DNA of 64,000 nucleotides from Tubiluchus corallicola (lineage: Eukaryota; Priapulida; Priapulimorpha; Priapulimorphida; Tubiluchidae), in the NCBI GenBank assembly GCA_030141605.1, contig JAQGDQ010000452.1, forward strand, positions 103,580 through 167,579. Direction: 5' to 3'. A model generated the notes under the pieces. That model worked only from the letters and a program-made list of their open reading frames with translations. It was not told where the DNA came from and ran no database searches. The translations under genes and the position numbers were made by a program. This document shows, piece by piece, positions 50,017-61,308 of this stretch. Numbering within the stretch: the stretch's first letter is position 1; every line of letters begins with the position of its first letter.

Positions 50017-50745
50017 CACTTAAACGTGAATACAGTATAATAACTGACTCCTGCTGGAAGGATGTTTTTCCATGTTACAGCTGACCGTCGCGGAAGGGTT
50101 CGCAGCAGCTTTCAACTCCTATGATTGTCACCATGTGGCCATAGAGACAGCAGTTAACATTAACATTAGCTCATTACCATTTCTTTGTGAATATTGTTTA
50201 ATAACTGATTCCCAGTAGCTTTCAACTCCAATGATTGTCACGGGAAGGGGGGTGGGAGACACTGAGGTATCAATTGATATTAACATGTCAATGTTAGCAT
50301 TAATATTAATATAAGCACATTAACATTTCAACGTAAATACAGCTTGATAACCGATTCCTGGATAAAGGATGTATTTCGAGATTACAACTAACGGTCGCCG
50401 AAGGGTTGGCAGTAGCTTTAAATTCCTATGATTGTCACCAGGTGGCCACAGAGGCATCAGTTAACATAGCATTAGCTCATTAACATTTCTTCGTTAATAC
50501 AGTTTAATAACTGATCCCAGTAGCTTTCAACTCCTACAATTGTCGCTGAGGGGTGGGGGGGGGGCGGGGCAATGGGGCATCAATTAACATTAACTTGTCA
50601 ATGTTAACGTAAACTTTAGCATTAGCACATTAACAATTTTTCTGTCTTGAGCACCAGCCAGCTTGCTCATAATAGCTTTACAGTTAACCATCACTGAAGG
50701 GTTTCCAGTAGCTTTCGACTCCTATGATTGTCACCAGGTGGCCAG
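50017..50745. repeat. About 305-bp higher-order repeat, 2.3 copies
   Basis: Copies begin near 50017 and 50322, with a partial one near 50680. They share GAAGGGTT, CAGTAGCTTT and CTATGATTGTCACCA(G/T)GTGG. The block with CAGTAGCTTTCAACTCC also recurs inside each unit. The array ends about 180 bp before exon 3. Confidence 0.8.
50550..50577 (+). promoter_or_regulatory. Potential G-quadruplex
   Basis: Four G runs (4, 10, 4 and 4) with loops T, C and CAAT on the transcript strand of PKA-R, about 350 bp before exon 3. It fits the G3+ quadruplex pattern with short loops. An in-cell structure is not shown. Confidence 0.55.
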
Positions 50746-50923
50746 AGACGCATCAATTTCCGGAAACTGATGACTCTTAAATTTGATTTTGTGAGTTGTA
50801 AGTTTGAAGTCGCCTTGACAGTTTGATTGTTTGCTTGAGGCGATTACAGAGCTTTCCTAGTCGTAGCCGTTAAATATTTCAAGAATGTGAAAGTTATTTG
50901 ATTCACTGTTTTTTCCGTTGCAG

Positions 50924-51015
50924 GTCGTTCCCAAGGACTACAAAACCATGCAGGCGCTGTCAAAAGCCATCGAGAAGAACGTTCTATTTTCACACCTGGA
51001 TGAGAACGAGAAAAG
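50924..51015 (+). CDS. PRKAR1A: PKA RI exon 3: start of cAMP domain A
   Basis: 92 bases, phase 0 in and 2 out, with acceptor TTTTCCGTTGCAG and donor GTGAGT. It reads [20 protein letters not shown] and [10 protein letters not shown], the N-terminal helical part of the A domain that docks on the catalytic subunit, nearly identical to vertebrate RI. Confidence 0.97.
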
Positions 51016-52600
51016 GTGAGTCACGTCACGTGTTCCGTACAGTTGTTCCCAGTTTAAAGACGGTTAAGTGGTTACATTTCACGAGAAGGCTGTCCTGACT
51101 TTCAAGAAGCACTTTGTCATATTTCAAGCTGCTTTGTAGAGTGGAGGAGAATAGAAATGGTTTCCTAATAGTGTGCTGAAAATAAAATTAATGTTCAGAG
51201 AATTGAGTTGACAGGAAATTGGCTTTCTTGCAAGAAAAGTCGTATGTCTTGGTTACTTTACCGTTGTCTTCTAATGACACTTTACCATTACCATCAACAG
51301 TCAAGGCAGGTTATTTTAAACTTGAATGATTTTGTACTTGGCTTTCATTACATGCGTAGTTGAACCACATTTGCACGTTGTCATGTACAAACTAATCAAG
51401 TGAACCCTGTTGGTGTTTTATTTTCACATTAAACTTTTGCCACGAGGCTCGGAAATCTTTTAAAATTTATAGATTTCTCCCAGTTATTCGTCTAATTTGT
51501 AAAATACTAGTCATAAAGTTCGTTGAAAATTTGTGTAGATTAGATATCCTATAGATTTTTGAAAATTTAAGGCCTACCTTAAGTTTAAAGTTATCTTTCC
51601 ATTCTTTTCAAAATCAGCTTGGTGGCCATCTTGGATCCAGTGGCTAATGATTCCAAAAATATATAGTTTTGCAAATCTGCAAAAAAATTAACGAAAATAC
51701 ACGAGGAACAAGACTATATTCCTGGAATACTAAAGACAAATAAACAATCATTTTCTATTCATATTTTCACATTGTTTTGCATTTAAACATTGACTTACAC
51801 AATTCAGTTGTTATTCATGTCACGGGCAGCACCATCTTTCGTTTACCAAACACATTTCGTTTAGAATGTGGCGCATCATTTTTGGCATCCATTCATTTCG
51901 AATACATTTTTATTGTGCACAGTTTTCAACGTTGGCGTTAAGTAAAGTTTCATACTTGTCGCTCGCGCTTATAGATTACTGTATTACCATACTTCTATTT
52001 TCGTCGCTAAGTAATGATCTATTAGCATTTTGTTTCACGGATAAATGAAAAATCTTGTTCTTTGAAATTTGAGAAAATAAAAGCGTTGCGTGACAGAATA
52101 AACAGCATAACTAAACCAGCCAGTAATCCTTTCTTTTAGATTTTTGCTCAGTTTTCGATTTGATTGAGCCAGCTGGTGGCTTAATATATTGAGCATTATC
52201 TATTCTGTTTGTGGTGTGTTAAAGGTAGTAGCTTTAATCTTGAACACTAAAGGCTCTTGTAGCTTGTCATGTACAAATCGAGTTGAAATTTTGTGACCTT
52301 TTACAGATAGTTGCAGGGCTCGCGTCTATAAGCTTGTTACTTCCTACGCACTGCATTGTGCCATCATACACACTTTTGCCTCTTGCTGTTTATGAAGGTT
52401 TTCGTGTTAAGTGCATTACTTTACAGCAACTATAGCAATCGTTTTTCCTCAATGCCCGTAAAAATATTTCAGGCTTTTTCCTTTCAAGACTGTATTTGAA
52501 ATAATTGATTTCCTGCTACTGGAAAGGTAGTTGATTTTTCCACATTCTTACATCATTAAATCCGACATTGTTTAGCAGCTGTTAAGAAGAGGATCTTGTC

Positions 52601-53919
52601 CAAGTACAATCATCATCTCATACGACTCTCGCAAGTACAATCATCATCTCATACGACTTTTGCAAGTACAATCATTATCTCATACGACTTTTGCAAGTAC
52701 AATCATTATCTCATACGACTTTTGCAAGTACAATCATTATCTCATACGACTTTCGCAAGTACAATCATTATCTCATACGACTTTCGCAAGTACAATCATT
52801 ATCTCATACGACTTTTTCAAGTACAATCATGATCTCATACGACTTTTGCAAGTACAATCATTATCTCATGCGACTTTTGCAAGTACAATCATTATCTCAT
52901 GCGACTTTTGCAAGTACAGTCATTATCTCATACGACTTTTGCAAGTACAGTCATTATCTCATACGATTTTTGCAAGTGCAGTCATTATCTCATACGACTT
53001 TTGTAAGTGCAGTCATTATCTCATACGACTTTTGTAAGTACAATCATTATCTCATACGACTTTTGCGAGTACAATCATTATCTCATACGATTATTGCAAG
53101 TGCAGTCATTATCTCGTACGACTTTTGCAACTACAATCGTTATCTCATGCGATTTTTGCAAGTACAGTCATTATCTCATACGATTTTTGCATGTGCAGTC
53201 ATTATCTCATACGACTTTTGCAAGTACAATCATTATCTCATACGACTTTTGCAAGTGCAGTCATTATCTCATACGACTTTTGCAAGTACAATCATTATCT
53301 CATACGACTTTTGCAAGTGCAGTCATTATCTCATACGAGTTTTGCAAGTACAATCATTATCTCATACGACTTTTGCAAGTACAGTCATCATCTCATACGA
53401 CTTTCACAAATACAATCATTATCTCACACGATTTTTGCAAGTGCAGTCATTATCTCATACGACTTTTGCAAGTACAGTCATTATCTCATACGACTTTTGC
53501 AAGTGCAGTCATTATCTCATACGACTTTTGCAAGTACAATCATTATCTCATACGACTTTTGCAAGTACAGTCATCATCTCATACGACTTTCACAAGTACA
53601 ATCATTATCTCACACGATTTTTGCAAGTGCAGTCATTATCTCATACGACTTTTGCAAGTACAATCATTATCTCATACGACTTTTGCAAGGGCAGTCATTA
53701 TCTCATACGACTTTTGCAAGTACAATCATTATCTCATACGATTTTTGTATGTGCAGTCATTATCTCATACGACTTTTGCAAGTACAGTCATTATCTCATA
53801 CGACTTTTGCAAGTGCAGTCATTATCTCATGCGACTTTTGCAACTGCAGTCATTATCTCATACGACTTTTGCAAGTGCAGTCATTATCTCATACAACTTT
53901 TGCAAGTACAGTCATTATC
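52601..53919. repeat. 31-bp minisatellite, about 42 copies
   Basis: The unit is CAAGTACAATCATTATC followed by TCATACGACTTTTG. Copies vary at a few positions (ACAATC/GCAGTC, CGACTT/CGATTT). Since 31 is one more than a multiple of three and no phase contains a stop, all three forward frames stay open; the longest runs 411 codons (52691-53926). Confidence 0.97.
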
Positions 53920-54210
53920 TACCTAAGACATATATAACAAGTTAACAAGTTTAAAACCTTGGCTGTCACTGACGAATAGCTGGTTGATTGTTATCTACCT
54001 AAGACGTATATAACAAGTTAACAAGTTTAAAACCTTGGCTGTCTCTGACGAATAGCTGGTTGATTGTTATCTACCTAAGACGTATATAACAAGTTAACAA
54101 GTTTAAAACCTTGGCTGTCTCTGACGAATAGCTGGTTGATTGTTATCTACCTAAGACGTATATAACAAGTTAACAAGTTTAAAACCTTGGCTGTCTGTGA
54201 CGAATAACTG
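53915..54210. repeat. 76-bp minisatellite, 3.9 copies
   Basis: Units start TTATCTACCTAAGAC at 53915, 53991, 54067 and 54143. They follow the 31-bp array directly, joined at a shared TTATCT. Copies are nearly identical. Confidence 0.96.
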
Positions 54211-54447
54211 TGAAACCGAAAGTTGATATCAATAACTAATAGTTCTCGTGATAATGACAATACAATACACCGTAGTAGCTAATATACACGAAGAACACAC
54301 TTCATAGCATTAATTGCATTTAATTATCAACACATTGGCAAAATATCTCAAACATAAGGAAAAACATTAAGTTGAATACTAAAATCATCACTTAAAACTG
54401 CATGTAAAATGCAAGTGTAACAACGATTTTTTTTTTATTATTTCTAG

Positions 54448-54509
54448 CGACATCTTTGATGCGATGTTTCCAGTAATGCACTTGGGTGCTGAGACTGTAA
54501 TCAAGCAAG
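54448..54509 (+). CDS. PRKAR1A: PKA RI exon 4
   Basis: A 62-base exon, phase 2 in and 1 out, with acceptor TTATTTCTAG and donor GTAAAT. It encodes SDIFDAMFPVMHLGAETVIK plus a Gln and is part of the A-domain beta barrel. Relative to mammalian RI the MFPVMHLGAET stretch is the divergent part. Confidence 0.95.
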
Positions 54510-54590
54510 GTAAATTTCAATATTAATCGTATGCTGAATTAGAATTGTTCCTCACGTTAAGCAAAGAAATATGTAAAGATATATTTGCTT

Positions 54591-55041
54591 TTGTGATGGG
54601 CCGATCAGCATTTCCGGGTAACAAACCGATCATGAACCTGTCAGCTTTGCTCTTCACCTATAATTGGCTGATCACTGATCGATCACAAGTTGGATCAATA
54701 CATAAATATTTCTGCTGGAAAATTATTTTTAAACTGTTGTCATTGGTTTTTTACACTTCAAAAGATATTACCCACATGAGTTCGTCATCATTTATTTGTA
54801 ATCATTTATCTGATTTTCAGAACTTAATTAATTTTATCAATACAATCAAGTAAAAACGAAATGTATCATTGGAACTCTGAAGCTTTGCTGGACTTCCTAA
54901 ATTATTGATTTTTATGTTAAGGTTAACCATCTTATTTCTGTGCTGTGTGATAGGCTCAATAGTTAACGGAAAACGATCAATAACGAGCCGATCAGAACTT
55001 GTTGACTATTATCGATCACTGATTGGCTCGGCCCATCACTA
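54591..55041. mobile_element. hAT-like MITE, 451 bp
   Basis: The ends TTGTGATGGGCCGA and, inverted, TAGTGATGGGCCGA form 14-bp terminal repeats with one mismatch. They are flanked by ATTTGCTT (54583-54590) and ATTTGCTA (55042-55049), an 8-bp duplication with one difference as expected for hAT elements. No transposase domain is present. The open frame at 54545-54853 lies largely inside it. Confidence 0.82.
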
Positions 55042-56553
55042 ATTTGCTATCCAATAAAACGTTCTTTTAGTGACGTACTGGTGTTAGCTACGACAAAAAT
55101 TCTGTAATTTGGTATCACTTTTCTTACCGTCGGTATAAAATCATTGATTTTGAAACTTCGGGGAAAAAACCCATGATTTTCAAATCGAGATCTCCATCCA
55201 AGAGGCGGGCATTTCTACGAAGCCATTAGCTGCACCACGTGACCGCAAACGTAACAGTAGTAAAGTATGGAACCTCTCATTCACACGTAATGTCACTACC
55301 TCATGTTGGAGTTCGTCATTTCTATAGGTCTTAGACCAAAAGAACGTTCATTTTCTTATTTTTTTATTTATTTATTAGATAATTTTGACTGCTTTGTCTG
55401 TAACTTCTGGGCAGAAACCATTTTGCTTTTATTTCGGAGTGAACAACATGGTTTTTCATGATGCAAATAATAATAATAATAATCTAATAATAATAATCTT
55501 TTTATTTATCTTGTAACACACGCACAGTTATAATACAATAATTTGGAAACAAAAATGTGAAGAAAATGCAGCGAAAGACAAATTGGTCATCTAATCAGCT
55601 GCCCTTTGGTTAGTGATGAATATTTTTATAGGCGCTATGCTACAGTGTATTAGTGTTAGTACTGCTTATAATAAAAATTTAATTGTTGCGAATGACATTA
55701 AATTGATATGCTTTATAACGTGTTAGTACAATTCATACACAGTAATAATCAGTGCATAATAAAAAAAATCAAATTGAAAATAACTGAAATAAAACTGGAC
55801 TGAAATAAGAACAGAAATAAAAATCTGACAACAGAAACATAATAACAATGGCAACTGAAATATACTTTATAACACAAGCATAATTCTTAGACATAAGCAA
55901 GCGAATGTATAATGGAGTCATAATATATCATATTAATGTAAAAAATTACAGAGCGATTTTTGATAAAGTTTTAAGAAAAGGATTTTTTAAGAAATGGATT
56001 TATGCGTTTATCCACTCTAACATGAGGTGGTGGTATTTTATCGTAATGGGAGTTGTTTACAAAATCTTTTAGATATAAAGAATGTGAACGTACAAACATT
56101 CTAAAACATGCGTAAAGACTTCCGAAAAATCTTAGCAGAAAATGTAATCAATAACACCTTTTATTCAAAATGTTAGGGTAAGCTTTTGTCGTGAATTATT
56201 AAGACTGGTATTAAAATTTTCCACGAAAAGACGTAGGTGCTCTGCGTAAGTTTGTTATCTTTGACAAGCAGCAAATATTAAACCGAGGATTAAAGTTTTT
56301 CTTTGTGTTTGCGAGCGTCTTACGTTTCGTCAATTTTGAAGATTTTGACAGCCTTCGTTTTGACGGCTCACTGCCTGTCACGCCGCGTTGTGTTGTGAAA
56401 ACGAGTTAAATATTTAAGCGTCAGCTAAACAAATATTCCAGCAAAATTTAACGCAAATTTTTCAAATTCTCCTTACCCTAATGTGATTAAAATTATGCAC
56501 AAATATTTGTGATCAACAATCAATTATTTTGAATATAACCATCTTCTCGAACA

Positions 56554-57397
56554 GCGTGTTCAGATTAGCAAGTTTTCTTGCGAAGTAATTTACAAACATG
56601 TTCAGACTAGAGAGCAACACTCCCTTCTCTATTCACTACAAGAAGTGTCGAGAATAACTTGCTGAGGTATTCTCACTAGACACCTATTATTCAGACTAGA
56701 GAGCAACACTCCCTTCTCTATTCACTGCAAGAAGTGTCAAGAATAACTCGCTGAGGTATTCTCACTAGACACCCATGTTGAGACTAGAGAGCAACACTCC
56801 CTTCTCTATTCACTGCAAGAAGTGTCGAGAATAACTTGCTGAGGTATTCTCACTAGACACCTATTATTCAGACTAGAGAGCAACACTCCCTTCTCTATTC
56901 ACTGCAAGAAGTGTCGAGAATAACTTGCTGAGGTATTCTCACTAGACACCTATTATTCAGACTAGAGAGCAACACTCCCTTCTCTATTCACTGCAAGAAG
57001 TGTCGAGAATAACTTGCTGAGGTATTCTCACTAGACACCCATGTTCAGACAAGAGAACAACACTCCCTTCTCTATTCACTGCAAGAAGTGTCGAGAATAA
57101 CTCGCTGAGGTATTCTCACTAGACACCTCAGACCAGAGAACAACACTCCCTTCTCTATTCACTGCAAGAAGTGTCCAGAATAACTCACTGAGATATTCTC
57201 ACTAGACACCTCAGACTAGAGAGCAATACTCCCTTCTCTATTCACTGCGAGAAGTGTCGAGAGTAACTAGACACCAGTAACTCACAGCAATTGTTGGAGA
57301 ATTTGCAATAATTTTGTCGACATTAAAGCAGTTCACATTTGCGAGTTTGCTTTCAGAGAGAAAACGCGTGACAGAAAACTCACTAATCTGAACGCTC
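56554..57397. mobile_element. Terminal-inverted-repeat element with internal minisatellite
   Basis: The left end GCGTGTTCAGATTAGCAAG..TTTTCT and the inverted right end GAGCGTTCAGATTAGTGAG..TTTTCT match closely over about 24 bases. Between them, eight tandem units of 83-89 bp fill most of the space. It resembles non-autonomous bivalve and gastropod elements that carry satellite monomers between terminal repeats. The target duplication is not clear. Confidence 0.65.
56603..57275. repeat. 83-89-bp tandem repeat, eight copies
   Basis: Units start CAGACTAGAG-like at 56603, 56692, 56780, 56869, 56958, 57046, 57129 and 57212. Each contains GAGAATA and TATTCTC as inverted arms around about 11 bases, with outer GTGTC and GACAC also able to pair, so every full unit can form a hairpin. 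Confidence 0.93.
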
Positions 57398-57992
57398 CGT
57401 AATGAATAATGGGGTTAATTATTGCCTTTTTAAGCGGTTATTTTCCAGACTTTATTTTAATTCAATCTCTAATTCTTGCACCCATTTTTCACGCATACAA
57501 TGCAAACGCAAGCTCGCTACATAGTTTTAGAAATTTGTTCAATATGTCAGGGAAACGTTTGCTTTGTTTCATGTTGTGAGTTGATATAATTTGTTACCCT
57601 TTCTTCTGTATCACTAACATCGTGTGTTTTCCACTTGTAATTTGTTGATTTGTTTCATTATGTGCTTGAAAACGGAAAAATAAATTGTCTATGTCTATGA
57701 TGAGTTCCTTTACAGTAGGTTGTTGTTCTTGCGCAATCTAAATTGTTCAATATTAATGTGTTAATGCAGATAAAATTTATTGCCGCACAACTTGTAAAGC
57801 ATTATTTTGCTTGCAGTGTTCTTGCATTAAAATGGGCTTTAATTATTTTTTTCCATTTGGCAAGTGAGTATCGAACCCGCTGCCAGCGTGTTTCATTGAA
57901 ATTACGTGTAGTTCAAACAAAGTGTTAAGAAACATCTTTTCTTATGGAACAACCTGCATCACAATGAGGTGTTTTTTCTAAATCATTTTCAG

Positions 57993-58138
57993 GCGACGAA
58001 GGTGACAACTTCTATGTTATTGACCAGGGCGAGGTGGAGGTCTTCGTGAACGACGAACAGGTCACGACTATCGGAGAGGGAGGGAGCTTCGGAGAGCTAG
58101 CTCTTATTTACGGCACACCTCGGGCAGCTACCGTGAAG
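57993..58138 (+). CDS. PRKAR1A: PKA RI exon 5: phosphate-binding cassette of cAMP domain A
   Basis: 146 bases, phase 1 in and 0 out, with acceptor ATCATTTTCAG and donor GTATTC. It reads [19 protein letters not shown] and [20 protein letters not shown]. The cassette [15 protein letters not shown] has the conserved Glu (ribose 2'-OH contact) and Arg (cyclic phosphate contact), so the A site should bind cAMP normally. Confidence 0.98.
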
Positions 58139-58288
58139 GTATTCGGCTTGTGCGATTTCTCGCCGTTTCAAACACGACTTACTAAAACTGATTTGTTAAA
58201 TACTTAAAAATTATGAACTTCACTTTGTTTTTATACAGTTTCCTCCTGTCTAGAATCCAACATTTCAGCATTTAAGAACATCGGCTAC

Positions 58289-58796
58289 TTAAAGGAAAAC
58301 TGGATGATTGTATATACATCAGTTCTGAATAAAGAATGCTCTAGAATATTGAAAACAAAAATACCTGTTTTTAAATCAAAGCTTAGATTAAATGATAATT
58401 ACCTCGGATACTCAAATTTTGTTAAATTTTCAAAGCTCAGTGAATTTACTAAATTGACAACATTCGCATGGCCGACAAATAGAAGGCGGTACCGTGATCA
58501 GCATGATCATGAACTGCAGTGTTAGTTTCTGATGTCATATGACGTAGAGCCCATTTTCATGATGTCACGCGTTTAAGCAGTAACACTTACGCAAACGTGC
58601 TTGATACACAAGGGAAGATGCCTACCATTGCACAAACTGTGGTTAGTTTCTGACGTAAGCAATAGCTGTGTTAGGTTACTTTCTAAGCTAATTATTCAAA
58701 TATAAGAAACAATTGCTAACTTTTATAGAAAATGTATACTTCGGACAGTAAATTAAAATGAGATTGAGTCTAAACAATCGTCCGGTTTTTCTTTAA
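58289..58796 (-). mobile_element. MITE-like family A (copy 3, 508 bp)
   Basis: The ends TTAAAGGAAAACTGGATGAT and, inverted, TTAAAGAAAAACCGGACGAT form terminal repeats of about 22 bp, and the interior is the reverse complement of the 25808 copy. TTAA stands at both outer ends. Confidence 0.8.
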
Positions 58797-59742
58797 CATT
58801 GATGTTTATGGCAGCACCTGGCTCATTATGAAGATGAGGCACTAAACTGGCAAAGATGTTTCATGCAAAGTTGAAATGCATATGATATCCTTCAGGTATC
58901 AGGTAAATAGCCAGGATCAGTATGACGAATGAAACCACCTGGAGTGAGTATTGAACTCGGGTATTCATGAGCCATTCACTGACCAACCTCAATGCACAAT
59001 GTGTCCCCACATTGAATAAATTACTTCAGCGTGTGTGATATTTCTTAAGTGCTAATTAATCCACTGTGTAACTTTTCATGTGTTCAAATTCTCGTTGTGC
59101 GATTGTTTTAAAAATGGTGCTACATGAGTGAACATTGAATGAGTGAGTGAGAAACGTAGTAGGGAAAAAACAAAAAGGCAAAAATGGATCGTTTGATGGA
59201 GAAATGAATAAGCCTAAATGATTGATTGACTGAAGGTTAACATGTATCATTAATTACGAACAGTAAAATTAAATAAATTAACGAAAAACTAAGATGATAA
59301 ATGAGGAAATGAAAAAGGCAAGAATTGATGAAGATTAAGAGAGGAAAGGGAGAAAGAGAAGGTGACAGAAGGACAGATAGAGATCGAGCGAGAGAAAGGG
59401 ATCGTCAAAAATGAGTCGGAAAAGTCTCAGCAAATTTAGCAACATCTAGAAATCTTTGAAACACACTTTATTTAGACGTCACCAGTCTGTGACACGTACG
59501 GTATTTTATCGTTTTTACCTTCTTTATGATACAGTGCGTTTACTTTAGAATTTCCCCATTGTTAGTGCAGTAGTTACAACGTCTTGGAAGAAATTGCCAC
59601 TAAAAGCTTTTTTGTGAGTAAAAGCTTCGAAGATTGCCAGCTTAATAAAAGAAATTACAAGCAAAAGAACAGAATGAACAATAAATGAAATTTAGCATCA
59701 GCGTTTTGAAGTCGTAGAGACAGCCATTGTCAAGATCAGTTG

Positions 59743-60252
59743 ATGTAGCACATGAGAACATGCTCACCATGTAGGCAGTTGACATTGAATGTAGCACATG
59801 AGGACATATTCACCATGTAGGCAGTTGACATTGAATTTAGCACGTGAGAACACATTCACCATGTAGGCAGTTGACATTGAATGTAGCACGTGAGAACATA
59901 CTCACCATGTAGGCAGTTGACATTGAATATAGCACCATGAGAACACATTCAGCATGTAGGCAGTTGACATTGAATGTAGCACGTGAGAACACATTCACCA
60001 TGTAGGCAGTTGACATTGAATGTAGCACATGAGAACACATTCACCATGTAGGCAGTTGACATTGAATTTAGCACATGAGAACACATTCACCATGTAGGCA
60101 GTTGACATTGAATGTAGCACATGAGAACACATTCGCCATGTAGGCAGTTAACATTGAATGTAGCACATGAGAACACATTCGCCATGTAGGCAGTTGACAT
60201 TGAATGTAGAACATGAGAACACATTCACCATATGTAGGCAGGTGACATTGAA
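59743..60252. repeat. 46-bp minisatellite, about 11 copies
   Basis: The unit is CATGTAGGCAGTTGACATTG, AATGTAGCACATGAGAAC and ACATTCAC, with few variants. Minus-strand frames across it (VNCLHGECV-type repeats) are repeat products. Confidence 0.96.
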
Positions 60253-60458
60253 ATGCAGCGAAGTTTTATCATAGGTTGTAATATTGACAAATGTAATTTT
60301 CATTTTAAGGAAAACTTTAAAGCAGTATCAGAAAATAATGATAAAATGAAATATGATCATTTTAAAATATTTTAAGAAAAGGAATATTTACTTAAGGATG
60401 CCCGTTCTTTTGCAAGTTTAGAGTGAATCTGAAATTTGTGTAAACATAAATTGCTTCC

Positions 60459-61308
60459 TTAAAGGAAAACTCAAGTCTCGTGTGAAGTTGAGCTTATTTT
60501 AATATATGAGAAAGTTTCAGCAATAAAATTGTGATGTGGGCCCAGTGTAAGTAGTAAAATCAATTTAAAATTGCGATCTTTCCAAGCTTGGGTGAGCGTA
60601 TTTTGAATGAAAAATGGCATCAACTGTTACCATGTAATACAAACACGACATGCCAGGTGCTTGAGCAATTTTTTTGCAGGTCCAGTTAAAATTCTCAACT
60701 ATAAACAATCCAAAACGTTAAACTAACGATTATTAATAGTATTTTGCTTTTTGATGATCTCATTGCCCACTATGTAATCAAAAACAGTTACTGATGGTAA
60801 TATAATAACCCGAAGTTAACCCCGACAAAGTAATAAAATAATTATTTTAACAAGCTAAATCTGAACTCTGTAAACTAAGTAACCCACCTGTCACCTACAA
60901 AATGCTCCAAGAATTGCATGCAGATTTGAAAGTCAACAAAAGTCTGTGAATTAATCGTTTACACATTGCACAATGCTAACACATTCTAAGGTTTAATCCT
61001 ATGAATTAAAGTTATTCTGATGACTAATTTCTACATAAACACAATTAAACACAATGCTTGAATAACGGGCAACTTCTGAGTGAACTACAGAAATTTTGCA
61101 AGGCGTACCGTCACTACATCCGTGCTGTCCACCAGCTTACGTCATTTTTTCAAATATGCTCGTGGCAAGGTTCGTTTGGCGGTAGATACGAGTGATTTCA
61201 ATTTCTTTTGCATTTTTAAGCAGCACATATATATTGTGATAATTTCAATATTTTTAAGTGTATATTAAAATACAATGAATGTTGTTTGGGAATTGATTTT
61301 TCCTTTAA
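60459..61308. mobile_element. TTAAAGG-ended element, family B
   Basis: TTAAAGGAAAACTCAA at the left and the same sequence inverted with small changes (TTAAAGGAAAAATCAA) at the right, 850 bp apart including TTAA at both sides. The interior has no transposase motif; a 62-codon frame at 61080 is not recognised. A single copy, so less certain than family A. Confidence 0.5.

Larger units (their letters stand above)
35704..50923 (+). other. PKA RI intron 2 (15 kb)
   Basis: Contains SINE-like pieces, a family A element, the second 279-bp repeat, an unidentified coding-like frame at 40809-40994, a pentanucleotide satellite and several minisatellites (85, 50, 120 and about 305 bp units). Stretches 35880-36770, 41700-42960, 44290-46900 and 47800-49050 show nothing further that I can name. 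Confidence 0.6.
51016..54447 (+). other. PKA RI intron 3
   Basis: Intron of 3.4 kb. The right 40% is two abutting minisatellites (31-bp and 76-bp). The first 1.5 kb shows no recognisable feature. Confidence 0.7.
54510..57992 (+). other. PKA RI intron 4
   Basis: Holds the hAT-like MITE, an AAT microsatellite at 55466-55498, an AT-rich stretch of unknown origin (55500-56400) and the terminal-repeat element with an internal minisatellite (56554-57397). Confidence 0.65.

Noticed and set aside
52691-53926. 411-codon open frame
   Set aside because: Product of the stop-free 31-bp minisatellite within PKA RI intron 3; all three frames are open in the same way.
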